From: Olivibacter sp036959255
GTDB lineage: Bacteria > Bacteroidota > Bacteroidia > Sphingobacteriales > Sphingobacteriaceae
NCBI RefSeq assembly: GCF_036959255.1
Contig: NZ_JAWMTI010000001.1
Location: 124,001-188,000 of the forward strand
Direction: 5' to 3'
Length of the DNA stretch: 64,000 bases
Shown: positions 61,526-64,000 of the stretch, piece by piece
How the letters are laid out: each line of letters begins with the position of its first letter
Numbering within the stretch: the first letter of the stretch is position 1
Program-made: the position numbers and the translations under genes
The notes under the pieces: model-generated
What the model saw: the letters and a program-made list of their open reading frames with translations, nothing else
Told to the model about the DNA's origin: nothing
Databases searched by the model: none

Positions 61526-61532
61526 ATTTTCC

Positions 61533-61562
61533 TTTGTGGGCTTAGACCTTTCCGTATCTTTG
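61533..61562 (+). promoter_or_regulatory. ruvX promoter, Bacteroidota -33/-7 type
   Basis: TTTG (61533-61536) and TATCTTTG (61555-61562) form a TTTG-N18-TAnnTTTG pair, matching the phylum consensus almost exactly. The ruvX start codon lies 27 bases further on. Confidence 0.72.
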
Positions 61563-61589
61563 CGAACAGATGTTCAAAAATAAGAATTT

Positions 61590-62006
61590 ATGCGGATAAT
61601 GGCCTTTGATTATGGAACAAAGCGAATCGGTATCGCTGTGACTGATCCACTGCAGATCATTGCGACTGCCTTAACCACCATTCACCCAAAAGATGTTATT
61701 GAGTATCTAAAAAAATACATAGTGCAAGATCCTGTAGAAACTTTTGTTGTGGGCCTCCCTAAGCAATTAGATGGATCGGATTCCCAATCGGCCGTTCACG
61801 TGAGAGGTTTTATTCGTTTGCTAAAAAAAACGTTCCCGCAAACACCTATTGTCACTATGGACGAACGCTTCACGTCAAAAATGGCATCTGCAAGTATTGC
61901 TGAAAGCGGACTTAAGCGATCAAAAAGGCAAGACAAAGGTTTAGTTGACAGCATTTCAGCCGTCATTATCTTGCAGGATTATCTTAAGACGATTCAGTCT
62001 TACTAG
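61590..62006 (+). CDS. ruvX: RuvX/YqgF, putative Holliday-junction resolvase
   Basis: A 138-residue RNase-H-fold protein. MRIMAFDYGTKRIGIAVTD (first acidic site), VVGLPKQLDGSDSQSA, VTMDERFTSKMA (Glu and Asp) and the late acidic pair in DSISAVIILQDYL complete the active-site pattern. In Escherichia coli the homologue is an essential nuclease of rRNA maturation; in other species a Holliday-junction role has been proposed. It is preceded by a good promoter. It stands apart from holB. Confidence 0.94.
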   Translation: MRIMAFDYGTKRIGIAVTDPLQIIATALTTIHPKDVIEYLKKYIVQDPVETFVVGLPKQLDGSDSQSAVHVRGFIRLLKKTFPQTPIVTMDERFTSKMASASIAESGLKRSKRQDKGLVDSISAVIILQDYLKTIQSY

Positions 62007-62088
62007 TAGCTATCTGTTCGATCCCTATCAAGGGACCGCCAAATACTTTTTTTCCCGCAAAAAAATATTCAAGTTTGTTCCTTGTTGC

Positions 62089-62120
62089 CAAGAAACCTTC
62101 CCGTTAGGGAAAGCTTGAAT
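62089..62120 (+). repeat. Dispersed 32-bp repeat B, copy 2
   Basis: Identical over 32 bases to the reverse complement of 31448-31479. The palindromic core CTTCCCGTTAGGGAAAG again allows a small hairpin. Its flanks show no further match to the first copy. Confidence 0.8.
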
Positions 62121-62281
62121 ACCTTTAAAACTAACTAATGATGAAAAAAGTTGATTAATAAAAACCTTCCTTTAATACTAACACAATAATACATCAAAGG
62201 AGCTTGCCAACAAGAACTCGTCTCGCTATAATTTATATTAGTGGTATTCGAAATACGGAGCATTTTCTATATGTTTGCTTT

Positions 62282-62917
62282 ATGGAGATAATGGACAATT
62301 TGCTTAGTGCTTATCTAACAAGCACCTGCGACGATGAGCCCTCACTTTTAAAAGCAATTAACCGGGAGACTTATGTAAAAGAGACCCAGCCTCACATGCT
62401 TTCCGGGCATTTTCAAGGCCGTTTTTTGAGTTTTATAAGTCACCTCCTGGAGCCGAAAAGAATTCTGGAAATCGGCACTTTTACCGGCTATGCGAGCCTT
62501 TGTTTAGCAGAAGGACTTGCTGCGGACGGGATACTACATACGATTGATATTAACGAAGAGTTAGCCGAACGTGTTCAAGGATACTTTGATAGCTCATCTT
62601 ATGGCACTAAAATACGCTATCACCTTGGCGAAGCTATAAAGATCATCCCCACGCTTGAGGAAACATTCGATTTAGTTTTCATCGATGCAGATAAAAAGAA
62701 CAACCTAAATTATTTTGAACTGGTGTTGGACAAGGTCAGAACAGGCGGACTGATTATGATCGATAACGTGCTTTGGAAGGGAAAGATAACAGATGCTTCC
62801 CCCGATAAGCAAACGGAGCAAATTATGGAGTTGAACAAAAGTATCGCTGCCGATAAGCGGGTGCAGAAATTGATTTTACCCATACGTGACGGCATATTTC
62901 TCATCAGAAAGTTATAA
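62282..62917 (+). CDS. O-methyltransferase, SAM-dependent (class I, COMT-like)
   Basis: A 211-residue enzyme from the ATG at 62282; another ATG three codons later is equally likely, and a distant upstream start was rejected because it encodes unrelated residues. The SAM loop RILEIGTFTGYASLCLAEGL (about 60-80), DLVFIDADKKNNLNYFE with the metal-binding Asp pair (about 134-150) and IMIDNVLWKGKI are clear. This is the metal-dependent catechol-type methyltransferase family. The acceptor is unknown. The glucosaminidase gene starts 3 bp after its stop. Confidence 0.92.
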   Translation: MEIMDNLLSAYLTSTCDDEPSLLKAINRETYVKETQPHMLSGHFQGRFLSFISHLLEPKRILEIGTFTGYASLCLAEGLAADGILHTIDINEELAERVQGYFDSSSYGTKIRYHLGEAIKIIPTLEETFDLVFIDADKKNNLNYFELVLDKVRTGGLIMIDNVLWKGKITDASPDKQTEQIMELNKSIAADKRVQKLILPIRDGIFLIRKL

Positions 62918-62919
62918 TA

Positions 62920-63606
62920 ATGAAAGCCCTTCGGTTTTTTATATTCCTACTCAGTTTTTCTTTTTTATCGCAAAAGGGCTTTGCGCAGGGAAGTGCACAG
63001 GTTTACATTGAAACCCATAAAGAGTGGGCCATTGAGGCAATGGAGGAATTCGGAATTCCGGCAAGTATTATTTTGGCAGTGGCTATGCATGAAAGTGCCA
63101 ATGGAAGCAGCAAAGTTGCTGTTCATCTCAACAACCATTTTGGTATTCGCGGTGCAAACGAGAGCAAAACAATCCGATCATCCTACAAGGGCTATGACAA
63201 TGTAAGAGCGTCGTACGACGATTTCATTCATTACCTCAAAACCCGTAAGCAATTCCAAGCCCTCTTTGATAAATACAGCGCTTACGATTATCGTTCGTGG
63301 GCTTATGGCATTATGTATGGTGGTTATGCAGGTAGCAAAACCTGGGCCTCTCACATTATTGCCATTATAAAAAAACATCAGCTTTTTACGTTTGATAACA
63401 GACCGGCAGACTATACGGAACCACCGTTTGCTGTTTCCGAAGAAAAGAAACCTGTTGCGGAAAACAGCCGTCCACACTACACCGTTAAAAAAGGTGATAC
63501 CTTGGGTGCAATTGCCAAGAGATATAAGACCTCAGTTCATCTTATTAAAAGCAAAAATCAACTTCAAAGTGATCGACTAAAAATTGGTCAGCGTTTAAAA
63601 ATTTAA
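62920..63606 (+). CDS. Peptidoglycan N-acetylglucosaminidase with LysM domain, exported
   Basis: A 228-residue secreted protein with signal peptide (cleavage near KGFAQG, residue 23), a glucosaminidase (LYZ2-type) domain (about 30-155) with the catalytic Glu in LAVAMHESANGSSKVA, NHFGIRGANES and YDNVRASYDDFIHYL, and a C-terminal LysM domain (about 185-228, HYTVKKGDTLGAIAKRYKTS). It probably hydrolyses glycan strands of peptidoglycan. Its start is 3 bp after the methyltransferase stop, so the genes are coupled. A related lipoprotein gene follows. Confidence 0.9.
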   Translation: MKALRFFIFLLSFSFLSQKGFAQGSAQVYIETHKEWAIEAMEEFGIPASIILAVAMHESANGSSKVAVHLNNHFGIRGANESKTIRSSYKGYDNVRASYDDFIHYLKTRKQFQALFDKYSAYDYRSWAYGIMYGGYAGSKTWASHIIAIIKKHQLFTFDNRPADYTEPPFAVSEEKKPVAENSRPHYTVKKGDTLGAIAKRYKTSVHLIKSKNQLQSDRLKIGQRLKI

Positions 63607-63619
63607 CATAGATTCACCT

Positions 63620-64000
63620 ATGGATACGTATCTACAGAAAAAAATCTTTTCCCTCCCTTCATTCATATACCTTTTCTTATTCCTTTGCATTTCTCTTGGG
63701 TTAACATCGTGTTTGCCGAAACAAAAAGTATTGCAAAGTACTAAATCGAGACAACAAGGCGCATATGGCCGTGATCATTCAGGGCAGTCGCATCATCATC
63801 CGCATCGACCCAGCAATAAACCCACGGCTATCAGTGCCTCCGCGCAAGATTATATCACTCGTTACCAAACAATTGCTATCCAAGAGATGAACACCTATGG
63901 GATCCCCGCCAGTATTACACTTGCACAGGGCCTATTAGAATCCGCAAACGGCAACAGTACCCTCGCAAGAGAAGCTAACAATCATTTTGGCATCAAGTGT
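63620..64000 (+). CDS. Glucosaminidase-domain lipoprotein, 3' end cut by window edge
   Basis: The frame is open from the ATG at 63620 to the window end, 127 codons. It encodes a signal sequence with lipobox LTSC (Cys 31), a His/Ser/Gln-rich spacer and the beginning of a glucosaminidase domain (QDYITRYQTIAIQEMNTYG, IPASITLAQGLLESANGNS, NNHFGIKC) with catalytic Glu in LLESANG. The domain is paralogous to the one in the preceding gene (IPASIILAVAMHESANGSS), so this is a tandem duplication with different anchoring. It starts 13 bp after the preceding stop. Confidence 0.88.
   Translation, partial: MDTYLQKKIFSLPSFIYLFLFLCISLGLTSCLPKQKVLQSTKSRQQGAYGRDHSGQSHHHPHRPSNKPTAISASAQDYITRYQTIAIQEMNTYGIPASITLAQGLLESANGNSTLAREANNHFGIKC

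Noticed and set aside
1..64000. CRISPR arrays, insertion sequences, tRNA or rRNA genes
   Set aside because: No spaced direct repeats, transposase motifs, cloverleaf-like sequences or rRNA segments were seen on reading both strands.

Overview
The window looks like a chromosomal segment of a Bacteroidota bacterium, most likely order Sphingobacteriales, family Sphingobacteriaceae. This is an inference from gene content: a SusC/SusD pair with its own ECF sigma factor and FecR anti-sigma, a GldH lipoprotein, a RicT homologue with a Cys-rich head, many lipoproteins with short lipoboxes, and Bacteroidota-type promoter elements (TAnnTTTG). No phage, insertion sequence, CRISPR array, rRNA or tRNA gene is visible. 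The left edge cuts recJ and the right edge cuts a glucosaminidase lipoprotein.

Layout. 1-2.5 kb: recJ (partial) and a metallo-beta-lactamase-fold hydrolase. 2.5-12.5 kb (minus strand): a glycan-uptake locus in the order ECF sigma, FecR, SusC with STN domain, SusD, DUF4959/DUF5000 lipoprotein, DUF4998 plus F5/8 lipoprotein; it has no glycoside hydrolase. 12.8-15.5 kb: an overlapping NarL-type response regulator and TPR histidine kinase. 15.6-20 kb: a small outer-membrane protein, uvrB, upp and yjjG. 20-29.5 kb (minus strand): a uronate catabolic cluster (ROK kinase, two GH88 unsaturated-uronyl hydrolases, KduD, a DUF4861 protein, KduI, a GH29 alpha-L-fucosidase and a LacI regulator) with LacI-type operators in three intergenic gaps. 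29-31 kb: a CoA-binding protein and a FAD-dependent dehydrogenase. 31.3-32.2 kb: a gene-free, repeat-bearing stretch.

32-45.5 kb: lemA with two TPM-domain genes, a small hypothetical gene, a secreted esterase-like hydrolase, an arginase-fold protein with altered metal ligands, an NAD-dependent epimerase, a phosphoserine-phosphatase/SerA-remnant fusion, a TlpA-type thioredoxin, ilvE, and two tandem AsmA-like envelope proteins. 45.7-52.6 kb: miaB, a receiver-less sigma-54 activator, lptE, a TPR protein, secG, groES and groEL. 52.7-55.9 kb: a YtxH/holin-like/coiled-coil membrane operon, an AI-2E family transporter and an enoyl-CoA hydratase. 56-64 kb: two tail-to-tail L,D-transpeptidases, gldH, ricT, holB, ruvX, an O-methyltransferase and two tandem glucosaminidases.

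How it fits together. The uronate cluster would trim unsaturated uronic acids from lyase-generated oligosaccharides (GH88), remove fucose (GH29), and route the released keto-uronate through KduI and KduD; the lyase and the later KDG kinase and aldolase are not in the window. The 45-57 kb part is rich in envelope and proteostasis functions. Good or partial sigma-54 (-24/-12) promoter matches lie before the YtxH operon, lemA and groES, and a PspF-like activator is encoded nearby, which suggests a sigma-54 envelope-stress regulon. Two dispersed non-coding repeat families are present. One, about 120-180 bp, starts directly after the stop codons of three unrelated genes. The other is a 32-bp sequence found as two identical copies about 30.6 kb apart.
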